64,000 bases of DNA from Ailurus styani (taxonomy: Eukaryota > Chordata > Mammalia > Carnivora > Ailuridae): contig LNAC01000108.1 in NCBI GenBank assembly GCA_002007465.1, positions 1,440,741 through 1,504,740 of the forward strand, read 5' to 3'. Both the position numbers and the translations under genes were made by a program. The notes under the pieces were generated by a model, which was not told the origin of the DNA, made no database searches, and saw nothing but the letters and a program-made list of their open reading frames with translations. This document shows positions 1 to 17,720 of the stretch, piece by piece (positions within the stretch are counted from its first letter, which is position 1; each line of letters begins with the position of its first letter).

Positions 1-149
1 TGGAGGCCAAAGCAAGGTCCAGTTGCATTGTGGTTGCCCTGAGAGTATAGAAGGATAGTGTCACATTTGTCCAGTTCTGATCTGGTACCACATCTCATCC
101 TGTTCTTAGTATTTTTAACTCCTTTCTCTCCACTAAATTGATATTATTA

Positions 150-1400
150 TCCTTTTTTTAAATGTAAACTTTTTATTATAGTATACATTAAGAAATCCTA
201 AGAGTTCAGTTGAATGAATTTTTACAAAATGTCACAAGCAGGGTAAGCAGTACCCAGTTTTAAGAGCAAAACATTACCACAACCTCAGGCTGCCAGTCAC
301 TACAGCTCCCCATCAGTGGTAATCACTATTTTGGCTTCTAATGCCATAGATTAGTTTTGACAATCTGAACTTTCTGTAAATGAATCATTTATTAAGTACT
401 TTTTTTGTGTCTGGCTTTTACTCAACATGCTTATGAGATTCATCCATGTTTGTTTAGTTGTAGCTTGTTATAGTTTTTCCATTAGATGTATATAACACAG
501 TTTACATGTATTTATCCAGTCTGCTGTCATTGGGCATATTTGTGTTGTTCTCAGCTTTTACTGCTACAAATAAAGCCTCAGTGAACATTCTTGTACATAT
601 CCTTTGAACATATATACCCATTTCCATATTTATTTTTAAAGATTTTTTTTTTTTATCTGTGAGAGAGAGAGAGCACAGGCAGGGGGAGTAGCAGACAGGG
701 AGAAGCAGGCTCCTGGCTGAGCACAGAGCCTGAGGTACCCTCGATCCTAGGACCCTGGAATTGTGACCTGAGCCAAAGGCAGATGCTTAACCGAGTGAGC
801 CACCCAGGTGCCTGTCTAGGAGGAATTTTAAGTGTATAGTTTACACTTCCACCAGAAGTGTATGAGAGTTCTAGATATTTTATATCCTTACCACACTTGA
901 TATTGTGTTTCATTTTAGCTGTTTTTGTGGTGTCTAGAGATACTATGTTGTGTTTTTAATTTGATTTCTCTGTTGATTGATAAAGTTGGGTATCTTTTTA
1001 TGTGTCTGTTGGCTATTTCACTAGCCTCTTTTGTAAAGTATCTATTCAACTCTTTCCCTTTTTTTTATTACCTTAACTTTCTTTTTCTTATTGATTGATT
1101 TATAGGTGATTGATTTCTTATTGATTTATAATTCCTTTATTTAATATGTATGTGTATTATACACATCTTCTCTGCTTTGTGGTTTGACTTTATTTTCTCA
1201 ATGGAGTCTTTTGTTGAACAGAAACTTAAAATTTTATTGTAGTCCAATTTGCTTAACATTTTTTCTTTATGGCTAGTAATTTCTGTGTCCTATTTAAGAA
1301 ATCCCAAGATCGTAAGATACTAGTCTATGTTTTCTTTGTGTGGTTTTTGTTTTTTGTTTTTAACCTTTCACATTTAGAGTTAGTCTGTCTCCTCCAGAAA
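150..1400 (-). mobile_element. Old L1 (L1M-type) fragment, antisense
   Basis: The minus strand resembles the 3' part of an ancient L1, for example the reverse of the 'gatgaatctcataagcat' stretch. Heavily mutated; interrupted by the CAN-SINE at 636-814. Confidence 0.6.
636..814 (-). mobile_element. CAN-SINE
   Basis: Reverse copy: T-rich tail, AG-rich middle, then GAGCCACCCAGGTGCCT, the reverse of the tRNA-like head. Nested in the old L1. Confidence 0.9.
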
Positions 1401-1728
1401 CTCTTGCCTTCTCTGTCCCCTGGCAGTGGTTCCTCTGCTGGTGCAAAGCCTAGAATCAGAATATGTACCCAGTGTAAAAGCAGCTGCAGAAGATAGCTCA
1501 CCTTGGTGAGAGCTTTTCCACCAAGAGCTCATTCCAGAGCTCACTCCAGAGCTTCTCTTCCTCTCTGGAGTTAATGCCCCTTCAGTTCTTGTCTCAGCAC
1601 CTCTATGTTGCCTTCAAAAGATGATTTCTGTATTTTGTCTGGCTTTTCTGAATGTTATCTGCAGAAGCATTGGTTGGTCGCTAACTACTCCATCTCTCCT
1701 GGTAGTGGAAATGATCCTTTTAGCTTTT

Positions 1729-1936
1729 TTTTTTTTTTAAAGGTTTTATTTATTTATTTATTTATTTATTTGACACAGAGAGAGAGATCCCTCTGGCTGA
1801 GAGGCAGGCAGAGAGAGAGGAGGAAGCAGGCTCTTTGCCAAGCAGGGAGCCTAATGCGGGCCTCGATCCCCGGACTCTGAGATCATGACCTGAGCTGAAG
1901 GCAGAGGCTTTAACCCACTGAGCCACCCAGGTGCTC
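1729..1936 (-). mobile_element. CAN-SINE
   Basis: Full reverse copy flanked by the duplication TCCTTTTAGCTTTT (1715-1728, 1937-1950). Confidence 0.95.
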
Positions 1937-2058
1937 TCCTTTTAGCTTTTTAAACGTGTTCAGGTCTCTCTCATTGAAAACATACTAAATCCTTCATTGA
2001 TCCCACATCTCCTTGGCACTTTATATCACCAAAATAGTTTTTGCCCCAAATACTAGTT

Positions 2059-2258
2059 GTTGTTGTTGTTGTTTTTAATTTTATTTATTTCACAGAGGGA
2101 GAGAGATCACAAGGAGGTAGAGAGGCAGGCAGAGAGAGAGGAGGAAGCAGGCTCCCTGCTGAGCAGAGAGCCCGATGCGGGCCTCGATCCCAGGACCCTG
2201 AGATCATGACCTGAGCCGAAAGCAGAGGCTTTAACCCACTGAGCCACCCAGGCGCCCT
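2059..2258 (-). mobile_element. CAN-SINE, young mustelid-like type
   Basis: Flanked by AAATACTAGTT (2048-2058, 2259-2269). The tail end has become (GTT)n. Confidence 0.95.
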
Positions 2259-2304
2259 AAATACTAGTTTTTTGCCTTGATACCAATTCAAAGGACGTTT
2301 CTGG

Positions 2305-2416
2305 GGGCGCTTGGCTGGTTCAGATTGTTAAGTTGTCCAATCTCACGGTTGTGAGTTTAAGCCCCAAATTGGGCTTCATGCTGGGCGTAGAGACTACTTA
2401 AACAAAAACAGAAAAA
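2305..2416 (+). mobile_element. Short old-type CAN-SINE
   Basis: tRNA-like head without the CT-rich body, ending ACTACTTAAACAAAAAC. Imperfect duplication CAAAGGACGTTTCTGG / CAAAGGACATTTTTGG. Confidence 0.85.
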
Positions 2417-2439
2417 CAAAGGACATTTTTGGTCCTTAT

Positions 2440-3372
2440 TTTACTAGATCTCTTAGCATTTGACTTTGTTGAATACTTGCTCCCTCTTGAAACTCTCTTC
2501 CTTTGGTATTCATGATACAACACTGTCTTCCTCCTAGTTCTCTGGGTATTTCTCCTTTGCAGACTCATCTTCTTAACTGTTCTGCAAATATTAGAAGTTC
2601 CTCAAGATTCAGGTCTAAGCCCTACTTTCACCTGTTCTCTTCTTTGATGATCTCATCAAGAGCATGCCTTTAATTACTATCTGTACGAAATAGCTAGCAA
2701 ATTTGTATCTCCTTTCATACTGCTTTTGAGCTTCCATCTGTTATTCTCGTTGCCTAATTGATATCCTCACTGGGATTTCAAATTCAAAATGTTTCAAAAA
2801 CAGCTTATGACCTGTTTTATTACAAAAGCTAGAAACTTAAAGTTAATCCGTAAAAATTCTTTCCCTGAGTCCCTTAAATATCTCTTGAATCTGTTTGTTT
2901 CTTAGTATAAGCTATCTTTAATTCTTGCTAGATCAGTCCGATGACCACATTCTTTCTCTCACACCATGGTTCCTTTGCTCTCCTTTGTAGTTACTTTGGC
3001 CTTTCAGTGTCTCAAACATCTCTCCTATCAGAGTGCATTTTTGGATGCTGTTCCCTCTGTCTGGAATGCTCTCTCCCAACTCTGCCTCTTTTCTGAATGC
3101 TTTTCTACCTTTGGGTTTCATTTCTATCATCATTTAGTCCTTTCCTGGCTCTGTTACTACCCCCTATTATATGCTCTCATATCTTCATGAAGTTTTCTGT
3201 TATAGCATTTATCATTGTTGTACTTTTCATGACTTTTAAGATTAGTCACTAGACAGTGACCACTATGATTAGGGACCCTATACCTATATTTCTGGTTACC
3301 ATTGTGTTCTTATCACCTCATATCCTGCCTGACATCTAATCAGCATTCAGTAAATATTTGTTGAATGCACTA
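2440..3372 (+). mobile_element. L2 fragment, sense
   Basis: Diagnostic 3'-end phrases such as GCTGTTCCCTCTGTCTGGAA and ending CAGTAAATATTTGTTGAATG. It ends 24 bases before an AGO1 exon. Its open frames are residual. Confidence 0.7.
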
Positions 3373-3373
3373 A

Positions 3374-8937
<5,564 letters not shown>

Positions 8938-9105
8938 AGGCAGAACGCTGTTACCTCACTGGATAGAAGAAAGCTTCTCAAGCCCCAAGAGCTGTGCCGC
9001 CCAAATCCAGAGGAAGCAAGGACGAGGAGGGAGGGTAGGGAGGAGTTCAGAAGGCCTTGTTTCCTTCTACAAAGTGGGCAAAAGGGTGGGGAACAGGGCC
9101 AGTAA
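8938..9105 (+). other. AGO1: In-frame readthrough extension of AGO1 (AGO1x-type)
   Basis: After the TGA at 8935-8937 the frame stays open for 55 codons to TAA at 9103-9105, starting RQNAVTSLDRR and ending GGEQGQ. Stop-codon readthrough of mammalian AGO1 has been reported, giving AGO1x, said to inhibit miRNA silencing and to depend on let-7a pairing just after the stop. The reported human extension is, as I recall, about 33 residues, so this one would be longer. Use of the frame in this species is inference. Confidence 0.55.
8952..8958 (+). promoter_or_regulatory. let-7 seed match (7mer-A1) 14 nt after the AGO1 stop
   Basis: TACCTCA pairs with let-7 nucleotides 2-7 and has A opposite position 1. 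It lies where a let-7a element controlling AGO1 readthrough has been described. The match is direct; function here is inferred. Confidence 0.6.
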
Positions 9106-9764
9106 GCCAGACCACCAGCCAGAAATCTCTGATGTCCACCTCATGACCCCCACCCCTCACCCCATCTTGTCACATCTGGCCCTGACCCCACTGGACCAAG
9201 AGGGGCAGCACTGGTGCCCACCATACACACAGGTGTCTCATGTGACTCGCAGTGCTAAAGACTCATGCCTGACAGCTTGGTAAGGTCGGCTCTGCAGCCC
9301 CGCGGACAAAAGCTGGTAGGTTTGGGTTTGATACTTTAGATGGGAGAGTGAGGGGCTTGAGAAAGTGGGTGGGAGGAGGGAAGGATTTTTTAGGAGCCTT
9401 AATCAGAAAAGGTCTAGATTTGTTTAAGAGGAAAAACGAAACCAGACCCAGATCAATATTTTAGAATACTAGATGTTTTAATGGGTTGAAAATCCAGTTT
9501 GTAGGAAGATTTTTAATGCTAATGATTTTGGTTGCTCCTCCCCCAGCTGCCACCCCCTTTCCCTTATTCCTTTCTCTCCGCCTTTTCTACCCAACCTTAC
9601 ACCTCCTCCCTGACAGACATCCAGCCCCTAGTAAGACTTAAGGCACTATGGCACTTAGCTCTGAAGTGACACGACCCTGTCTTCCTTCCGCCTACTGGTG
9701 GGTAACCAGTGCCTTCCCTATAATGGTAATGCTGCAGAACTGCAACCTTTTGTACCTTTCTTTA

Positions 9765-9784
9765 GGGGGTGGGGTGGGGGTGGG
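9765..9784 (+). promoter_or_regulatory. G-quadruplex motif in AGO1 3' UTR
   Basis: Four runs of 5, 4, 5 and 3 Gs joined by single T loops within 20 bases, on the transcribed sense strand. One-base loops are the most stable arrangement for RNA quadruplexes. Folding in cells is inferred. Confidence 0.6.
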
Positions 9785-10610
9785 AGAGGAGGTAGGTAGG
9801 GAAGAAATACCCCTAACCCAACGAGCCTCCAGCCAGAGCGCCAGCTATTTTGCATTCAAAGGAATTGACTTCCATATTCATTGAGCTTTTAAAAAGATCA
9901 CAACCTCAAGATGGTTTAAGTCCATTGACATTTGCACTTTCAGACATGACAAGTCTTGGAGCTGCTGAGATGACTGGCCCCTGGCCTTTCCATTTAACGC
10001 CTCCTTTTCTCCCTGTCCCCCCAGCCTCCCCACCTCCCTGGGTCTGGAGTTACTTTCATAGCATTTCTCATTCTTGGCTTCTTTTTTCCCCCGATGGTCA
10101 AGTCGCTTATGTTTCAATATTTCTTAACTGGGGTGTCTTATAACAAATGATCTTTAGGTCTAAAGTAAGAAAAAAGAGCAAAAACTAAATGTTATTTTTA
10201 TACCATAACTTGAGTCTATTGCCAAAATCTGGACATCCCTCCCATGCCCAATAAGTTTACATCCCAGAAACATTGAGCCATCAGAAGGAACTATGTACCT
10301 GACTTGTTCTTTGGCCTGGCTAGGTAGAAAGGGTGGTTATCTCCCCATGGCGGAGCTCAAGCTCCAACCTTCCCCTGTGCAGATAATATCTTTTTCTTGC
10401 TATATGCTCCCTCCTTTGCACCGCCCTGCACTCTTTCCTGCAAGTGTATTTTCCTTTCTCCGGACTGCCCTCTGACACTTTGGCTCATCCCAGATTCCAG
10501 TGTGTCCTGTGGACAGGCTGGGGGATTTTGCTGCTCCCTATTGCTTCTGTTTACACAAATGAATTTTTCCCAGTTTCCCACTAGGGCATGTGAGTGGGTG
10601 GCATGGGCCT

Positions 10611-10631
10611 TTGTTTTGTTTTGTTTTGTTT
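10611..10631 (+). repeat. (TTTTG)n in AGO1 3' UTR
   Basis: About four TTTTG units in the sense strand of the UTR. Confidence 0.85.
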
Positions 10632-11556
10632 CTTGTCTCCCTGGATAAAGGTGGGGTTTGACTGTCTTGCAGAACTGGAAAAGTAGGGGGTTTCTAGCTT
10701 GGTGCCTCTTGGCCTTGAGGCAAGGCCCCCTCTTTCCTTAACTGTTTATTTTTGTCCTATCCCACTGCTTGGGATGAGGAGTTGCAGCTTCAGTGTGGAA
10801 GTTCCTCTTTTTGAGGGGCCTGGGCTTGGGTTTGCCCCAGTCTGGTGACGAAGCCATGACACTTTAGACCTAGCGCAGGCTTGGAGGCTGGTCTGAATCC
10901 TGGCCTGTCTGCTTAGAGCTACCATTTCCCCTCCCCAGCAGCCCTTGTACAGACCCAGATTTGCTATGCAAAACAGTCTATCCCAGGTTCTGTTCTGGTT
11001 GGCTACTTTGTTCAGCGACTTCACAAAACGTAGCACAAACATTGATTATGGAGAAGGCATCAGGACTGTTGAGTAACTCCTCTTCTACTTCTTTCCTACT
11101 GGGTGCAGCATGGGATGCCCCATGGGCACAGCCCAGCTGAAGAACAGAATGGAGGGCTCTGGGAGGAGGCAGCTCACTGGAGAGCCTACATTCCTTACAC
11201 AAGTGCCTAAAGAGAGTGATGCCAACACTCCATCTGCCCTGTCCATCGCCTTCATATATTGTCTACTTCGTGTTCAGTCACCCTTTGGGGAGGGGAGCTC
11301 TCTTGGGACAATGGGCTCTGCATGTTCTCTTCTTGGGTGCATTTAGGGGCTGGGATCAGGGCACTGTTCCTGGAGGGTCCAGTCATTCACCAGCATTTGC
11401 AAATATCCATAGGGAGCTGGTGGTAGCCACCTACTCTCAGCAACAAGTTTATGTTCTCTCCTTTTTCTCTCTTTGCCTCACTCTCTCCATTTGGGTTTTG
11501 AGCTGGGGCCTGAAATGCATTTTTTAGCCCTTTGGCATTGTATATGCCATTCAAGA

Positions 11557-11562
11557 AATAAA
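11557..11562 (+). terminator. Candidate poly(A) signal AATAAA in AGO1 3' UTR
   Basis: AATAAA followed about 15 bases later by GTGGTTTGGG, a GT-rich element. Plausible proximal polyadenylation site; no transcript evidence. Confidence 0.4.
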
Positions 11563-12611
11563 AAGCAAGAGAAGTGGTTTGGGCAATGGCAAGAAAATGA
11601 CTTCTTGCTCTGATTTTTTTTTTTTTTTAAATCTTTGAGACTTGAAAAATACCCTTGACCTTGAGGATTATTCTTGTTTGAAAGATGGTGCATGCAGATT
11701 GAGAAGTGGTATTAGCAACAAGCTTTGGCTTTCTTGGATTTGGTTTAAGTGGTGCTTCTTACTTGTGCTCTGAGGAAGTGTTGGGGCAACCCCAGCTTCA
11801 TCCTCTTGGACAGGTCTCTTGGTCCCTTTGTTCTATTCTCTTGCCTCTTTTCTACTTCCCTCTTTCCCTGACTCCTTTTCCTTTTTTCAATTCACTAAGC
11901 TTGTTTGCTGGCCTGCCTGCCTCTGTGATGAATTCTCTGCATGGCTATGATAATCCCACTGTTAGCTAGCAAGGTCAGGTTTAGCTCCTTGGCAGCAGAA
12001 GACAAAGACTCTGTTCCCCAAGCCTTGGTAATGTTCTCTCTGGGCTTGACTGCCATCAACGTTACACAAGGGCAGAGCAGCAGGCCTGCCTACCTGGCAT
12101 GAAATCAGGAGGGCTTCTGACAACTTCCACATCTGTCCACTCCTTGGAGTTGGTTTTTCTCATTGCTTTTTCTAGATCTGGTTCCATTTCTCCACCTGGG
12201 GCCTCCCTATTCTGAGGCTGTCCTAGGGTTGATCTACTTGGTTTCTAGAGTTGGAGGGTTGGGGGATGGACGTGGGGGAAGAAGAGAGTGATGGGAAGAG
12301 AATGGAGAGAATTTGGATAAAATATGGGAAAGAGCACTGTGCATTGATCATTTTTCTGGTCCAGTCTGACCCATTGGGGGTTGAGGTGCTACTTTTGAAC
12401 TCGGGATAAGCCTGGGGCTATTGTTGATGGGAACTTAGGTTTAGAATAATGTTGACAAGGAAGATACCTAAAATCATGAAGCCTCCCTAAAAAGCTCCTG
12501 GTTCCCACATACTAGATAGTTCCACTGCAGCCTCCTCTTTGCCTAAGCAACAATATTCTTGGATGGTGTTTTTTTGCTTTGATTTGTTTTGTTTTGGGGG
12601 GTTCAGAATTC

Positions 12612-12617
12612 AATAAA
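12612..12617 (+). terminator. Candidate poly(A) signal AATAAA
   Basis: AATAAA in CAATAAATGAGG, preceded by a T/G-rich run at 12566-12600. No strong GT-rich element directly downstream, so weaker than the others. Confidence 0.25.
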
Positions 12618-13575
12618 TGAGGCTAGCACTCAGAATGGGGAGCCAAGGGGACATTTTGAATTCTTAGCTGGCCCATCTTGTATCTACCTGCAAGGCTGGT
12701 GGGGCGGTGTTTTAGACCCGGCATCATGTGTAACAAAGAAGAATGGAAGTTCCTTCCTCTTCAGGGTGGAAAGTCATCTCAAACTAGCCAAAATGCAGTT
12801 TTGGAAACTACATTGGGGGAAGTTATTTTTTATATTTACTGGGCCTAGGCCAATCCAGGATGGTAGCTGGGATGCCTTCCTTCTTAAAGTCTGATCATGG
12901 CAGGGATATGCAGGGCACTCTTTCCTATTTAGCCTTCCAAGCAGATTGGGGAGAAGGGATTCTCTGGTTTTCTCTTCCCCCCTTTTATTAGGACTTGCCT
13001 TCTCCCTGGGCAGGGAGAGAGGCTAGGTTGGTGCTCTCCCCTTACTCTATTCCTACTGACTTAGAACCTCTGGCTGCTGTTTGGGAGCCTAAGAATGGGA
13101 GTGGAGGGAATGGGCTCAAAACAAAACAGAATAAGGTGGGGAAGGCAGATTTCCTTCTTTAAAAAGGAAAATAGGAAACCCTCCAAGGATTGTGCAAGTA
13201 AAGACAATGTGTCAAAATGCACTGAGTCCCCTGGTGTAGTAGCAATAAGGAAAAATGAAATGACTTTCCTGTGCACACAGTCCAACCTGATTGGTGTGTG
13301 ATGTTGCACTTAGCAGCCATCTGGTGGGCATGTGTGACTACTCTGGGTTTCACTTTAGTTTCTAAACTTTGTATCCCTCTCAAGTCCAGCATGGATGGGG
13401 AAATGTCCCTGGAGCCCCACAGCTGTGTACTTGTTTGCATTTGTTTCCCTCTGAGACTTGTGTTTGTGTCCTGCTTTGAGCTGTACCTTGTCCAGTCCAT
13501 TGTAAAATTACCCCAGCAGCTGTAATGTACAGTTCCTTCTAAAGCAAGCAACAGCAGCAGCACAATTCTGTGTTT

Positions 13576-13581
13576 TATAAA
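13576..13581 (+). terminator. Candidate distal poly(A) signal TATAAA
   Basis: TATAAA followed 10-25 bases later by GTGGCTTCTGTTTCT. It comes after a long repeat-free UTR and directly before a (TC)n tract, which suggests the end of conserved UTR. Non-canonical hexamer. Confidence 0.4.
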
Positions 13582-13609
13582 GACAACAGTGGCTTCTGTT
13601 TCTAAAGTG

Positions 13610-13612
<3 letters not shown>

Positions 13613-13659
<47 letters not shown>
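13613..13659 (+). repeat. (TC)n microsatellite
   Basis: About 23 uninterrupted TC units, about 30 bases after the TATAAA signal. Confidence 0.95.
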
Positions 13660-13662
<3 letters not shown>

Positions 13663-14867
13663 CTACCACTCCCATTAGCAGAGAAAACTGTTGGATTAAT
13701 TATATCTCTGACAGATTTTAGGTTAGAGTATTAGATGGTTATAACAGCAGAACCATCACTTCTATAGGAAAGTGTATAAAAAACATCAGAGTGTTGAAAC
13801 TACAGATTATATATCACCATACTTCACAAGGCCTCCATTTAATCTTCATTCAACAAACCATGCAAAGCACTATGTCCAGTAGTATTTTGGGGGGAGAAAG
13901 GAAGCACAATTCAGAAAGGAAGAAAATCATGTCTCTTTCCTTAAGGAGCTTAAAGTTTGGTGAGGGGATATGAGTGGCAAATTGGTTCCTTAGCCAAATG
14001 ATGAGGTACTGAAACAAGGCTATAGCAGTGAAGATAGGAAAGGGAAGATTTTTGAGATATGCTCAGAAGATAGAATTAATAGTACTCAATAGATGATGGA
14101 AGGGAAAGACAGGATTAGAGGGTAGTAATGCTCAGGTTTCTGCTGAGCAATGAGTATATTTGGACATTCTTCTAACCAAGACTGGGGGAGAAGGGAGACT
14201 ATAGAAGAAAGCTGGTGGTGAATTTTGCGAAGACAGCCTTGTATAGACTGAGTTTGGAGGTTCCCATGAGGCAACAAGTTTAAGGTTTCCAGTAAACACT
14301 TATATTTTGGTGCTCAGGGAAGACTACAAAACTATAGTTGTAGATAATGGCATTCATACTCCTATAGATGGTAGGTAAAGCCATAGGAATGAATAAGATG
14401 GCTTAGAAAGAGAGTAGAGCAAGAAAACAGTGTCCAACTCCAAGAAACACAATTTAAAGGATGAGAGGAAGCTGAACCTAAGAAGACTGTTAAATGACTA
14501 GTAGAGATGCCTTGTATATTTTTTACTTAATGAAGTGGGAGCAAAGTCAGGAGATTGCAATAGGATCCAAGAAGGGCATAATAACATGAACTGCTGCCTT
14601 GAGGAGGAGGTATGTTTTTCTACTCAGTTTACTATCCTCCACCCCATCTTCTTTGGCATTTTGCAACTATATGGTCATTCTCCAGTATTTCTTGAAAATG
14701 AGCATTGAAAAAATCTAATTTAAATAAGGCTAAGACTAGGATTTCCAAGTTGTTCACCACAACCACCACCTCCACCTCTAGCTTCCTCCTGTCCTCAGGA
14801 GATACTTGTAAAAGAATAAAATAAACAAACCTAATATTGTTCCTAACCAGTGTCTTAGATGTTGTTC

Positions 14868-15040
14868 GAGTGCACTTCATAGCACTTAGCAACTGGCTTT
14901 ATTTTCATGACTTGTTTTCCCCAGAGCCTGTGAATTCCTAGGAGCAGAAACTACATTCTGTTCATTTTTTGTCATCTCAGGGCTGTAGCATATATCAAGG
15001 GATCAATATTTGTGAATAGAATTGAAATGATCTAGAAATT
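14868..15040 (+). mobile_element. L2-like fragment
   Basis: CCTAGGAGCAGAAACTACAT and ATCAATATTTGTGAATAGAA resemble the L2 3' end. Diverged. Confidence 0.5.
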
Positions 15041-15433
15041 GTGGTTCATGAATACAGAGGGGGAGTCAAGAAGTGATATTGAGTGCACAGGATGGACTCA
15101 GCATTCCTGACTCTTCAGGTAAGTAGAAACTTAACAAGATTACCATCCTCTTTTCTTACTTTCACCCCAACTTGGAGGTTCTATGGTTTTGTACCTTTAG
15201 CTGATGGTACAGTTGTCAAGCATGCAAGTTCTGGCACTCCTCCCTGGTGTTGCTAGAGCCCTATTATTTCTGTGTACTGGGAGAAGATGGGTCAGAGATG
15301 GATTCTGGCACAGGGCCCACTGAGAAATTTTCAGCAGCAGCTAGTGTGTACATAAATGGGCCTAGCATTCCTCCTGAGGCCCAGTGTTGTGACTTTCAAA
15401 TTGCAAAGCTAACCTGTGTCTACCACCTGTCAG

Positions 15434-15601
15434 ATTCCCTTGGAAGCAATCCGGCCGTACCGAACTCCTTTTCAGCAGCAAGAGTTGGTTAGGTTGGTTG
15501 AACTTGCGCAAATTGGAACATGGAAGAGAGTCTTCCCAGTTGAAATAAAACTTAAATCTATAACCCTTAGTGAAGCAGAAATAAAGTATTTAGCAGAATA
15601 A
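15434..15601 (+). other. Unidentified open frame after an acceptor-like site
   Basis: A pyrimidine-containing TGTCTACCACCTGTCAG runs to 15430, followed by an open frame whose clear part starts IPLEAIRPYRTPFQQ and ends EAEIKYLAE before TAA at 15599-15601. It keeps CpGs (CCGGCCGTACCG) that neutral DNA usually loses. I do not recognise the peptide. No poly(A) tail or duplication was found. It may be a 3'-terminal exon, an old retrocopy fragment or chance. Confidence 0.25.
15544..15585 (+). terminator. Two AATAAA hexamers 36 bases apart
   Basis: AATAAA at 15544-15549 and 15580-15585. Could serve a long AGO1 3' UTR or the unidentified frame they lie in. No strong downstream GT-rich element. Confidence 0.25.
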
Positions 15602-17599
15602 GTAGGAGGATGATCGTTATGACACGTTTTGCCATAAATTTCAGTTTTAGAAATGATTGATGTTCAAAAGGTTTCAGAATTTGGCTTTTGGTTTCTACTC
15701 AAGAGAAAGAAAGTGAGCTCCCACTATCCTGATTTTTCTGGTCCTGGAGCTCAAGGTTTGAGTCACGTCCTAACACCCCTGGACTATCCTCTTTAGTATT
15801 GGTTGAGCAGCCTTCCCTTGCCCTGTTAATTGGCAACATATACTGTAGCACATTCTTGTCTAGGAAGTACCTTGGAGCAAAGTGAGCCTGGGTATTTGTT
15901 GGGTATCTTTTGGCTTAGCAAACCCCAGAATCTCATGGCAGTTAGGGTTTGGTGGCTAAACGAAAGGGTTACAGTGCAAAGAGAAGACTCAAGTTCTGAG
16001 CCTGGGCCATCCCTAGTCTACTGCTGTCTACTGCTTGAATGGAAAGTAGCATTGAATTGTAGCAAATAGCTCTCCCTATTTGGTTCTAGCTTTCAAGCCA
16101 ATTTATTCCTCTGGCTACAGGCTGAGGAAACCTGGCAAGCTTAGATGTTGCAGAGCATGATGCAAGCAATCCTTTGAACTGGAAAAGTGGACTTTCTGGG
16201 GATGAGGTACATTTAAAAGTTCTCCACTTAAGTGCCACAACTGCCTTCCCCAGGATATCATATCAAAGTTTTTGGACCACTGTGGTTTACCCTGCAGGAT
16301 ACACTGTCCCTTTGTTCTAGAGTGCAGGAGCTTCAGCACTATCCTCTTGGCAAAGTCTTTTTTGGACAAAGAAGTCTTGAGGGATCTTTTTAGGGACCCC
16401 TCCATTCCTCTTCCCCACCTTCTGACGGCAAGGAACTTTCCCTCTTAAAAGAGACAATGGGAGTTCCCAAAACCATGATTTTGGAAAAGACCAGTGGCTT
16501 GTTAAGGGAAGTGATCTGAAAAGGAGGAGGAGCTTGGATACTTTGAAGTATATGAGTAAGTGTTTTGTACAGTCTCTGTTATCTTATATAATTGCATCCT
16601 CACAGCATTCATGTGAAGTAGTTTATCTGTTACTTTTAATTGCACATAACAAACCGCCAGTTAAATTGGCTTAAATAAGAAACCTGAAACATGACAATTC
16701 TTGATTTAATATGGGTCCAAGATTTGTTAATGCAGTGGTTCAGTGATAATACCAACAAAGTAGGTTCTTCCAGTGACTTTCCTCTGCTTTTCCATATTGG
16801 TTTATCCCCATGTTAGTTTGCCTCAGGGTCCCAAGGTGGCTACTGTAATTCCAGGAAGGAAATGCTGACCGAATAATGTGTAACACAAAAGGGACTAATT
16901 TTTCTTTATATTTCATTTTAAAGTAAGGAAATCCTTGGAAGCCCTAGTAGATCTGGCCTCCTGTCTTACTCACTAGAAGTGGATCATCTTCTCACTCCTG
17001 TCATTGGCGAAGCAAATGAGATCATCCATCATGAGTGGCTTAGATTAATTAGGAGTTACCCTCTGAGCAGTTACACTGTTTCATCAATCTGTGGATTAGA
17101 AAGACAAGTCTGGTGTGTGATAAGGGCTCCTAGGTAGGTAGGTATCTAGCAGTGTCTTCTCTACTTAGGTACTCTGGTTTTTAGAGATGAGGAATGTAAG
17201 GTTTAGAGTGACTTTTTTGGAAATCACATACAATAGCAGAGGACCTTCAGTCTCAGCTCTGTCCCTACAGCTAGTATGTTTTACATTGTGTTCTGCTGCA
17301 ATACAGAATAACTTTCCGCTAATGTAAAAAACTCCCAATGGTCTGGGAAAAGAGATTTGAATTCGAGTCAAACTGGGTAACTGCAACCCACATAAAAGAG
17401 AGGATTCTATCCAGTTGCTCTTGTCATCCCTTGGTGGTGTTTATCTAGCACAGGAAACCTAGGAATGCAGCTTTCAGAGGGCACTGATTTCCTTTTCCCT
17501 CAGACGTCTGTACTGTTTTATAGTTCTCCCTTCTGAAAGCAACCAGTGCCACAAGGGATGAGGGCAGAGTTTTAGCCTGCTTTCCTGAGCTCCATTCTT

Positions 17600-17720
17600 G
17601 ACAGCCCACTTACTCATTTATGCATCACACAAATCATGGAATGTTGCTGTGTGCCAGCACTGGCACTGTTCTAGGCATTGGGGCTATTACAGTTAAGATA
17701 GACAAAGACCCTGTTCTATG
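17600..17720. repeat. Old interspersed repeat, L2/MIR age
   Basis: GTGCCAGCACTGGCACTGTT and AGATAGACAAAGACCCTGTT resemble a common mammalian repeat also seen near 35000 and 49740. Family uncertain. Confidence 0.4.

Larger units (their letters stand above)
8938..13600 (+). other. AGO1: AGO1 3' UTR (minimum proposed extent)
   Basis: No splice-supported coding sequence follows the AGO1 stop. The stretch is GC-moderate, pyrimidine-rich and nearly free of SINEs and L1s, unlike the flanking introns, as expected for a conserved mammalian 3' UTR. Poly(A) signals occur at 11557-11562 and 12612-12617 (AATAAA) and 13576-13581 (TATAAA followed by GT-rich DNA). I place a likely end just after the last. 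In human the annotated AGO1 3' UTR is, from memory, longer and approaches AGO3, so the true end could lie towards 19 kb. Open frames inside are short, overlap on both strands and look random. Confidence 0.65.

Noticed and set aside
2966..3190. 74-codon plus-strand frame before an AGO1 exon
   Set aside because: Inside an L2 3' end; not a spliced exon.
9648..10143. Small plus-strand frames in the AGO1 3' UTR
   Set aside because: No conserved-looking composition or start context, interleaved with opposite-strand frames.
13159..13563. 134-codon minus-strand frame in the AGO1 3' UTR
   Set aside because: No known motif, overlaps random frames on the plus strand; no promoter or splice support.
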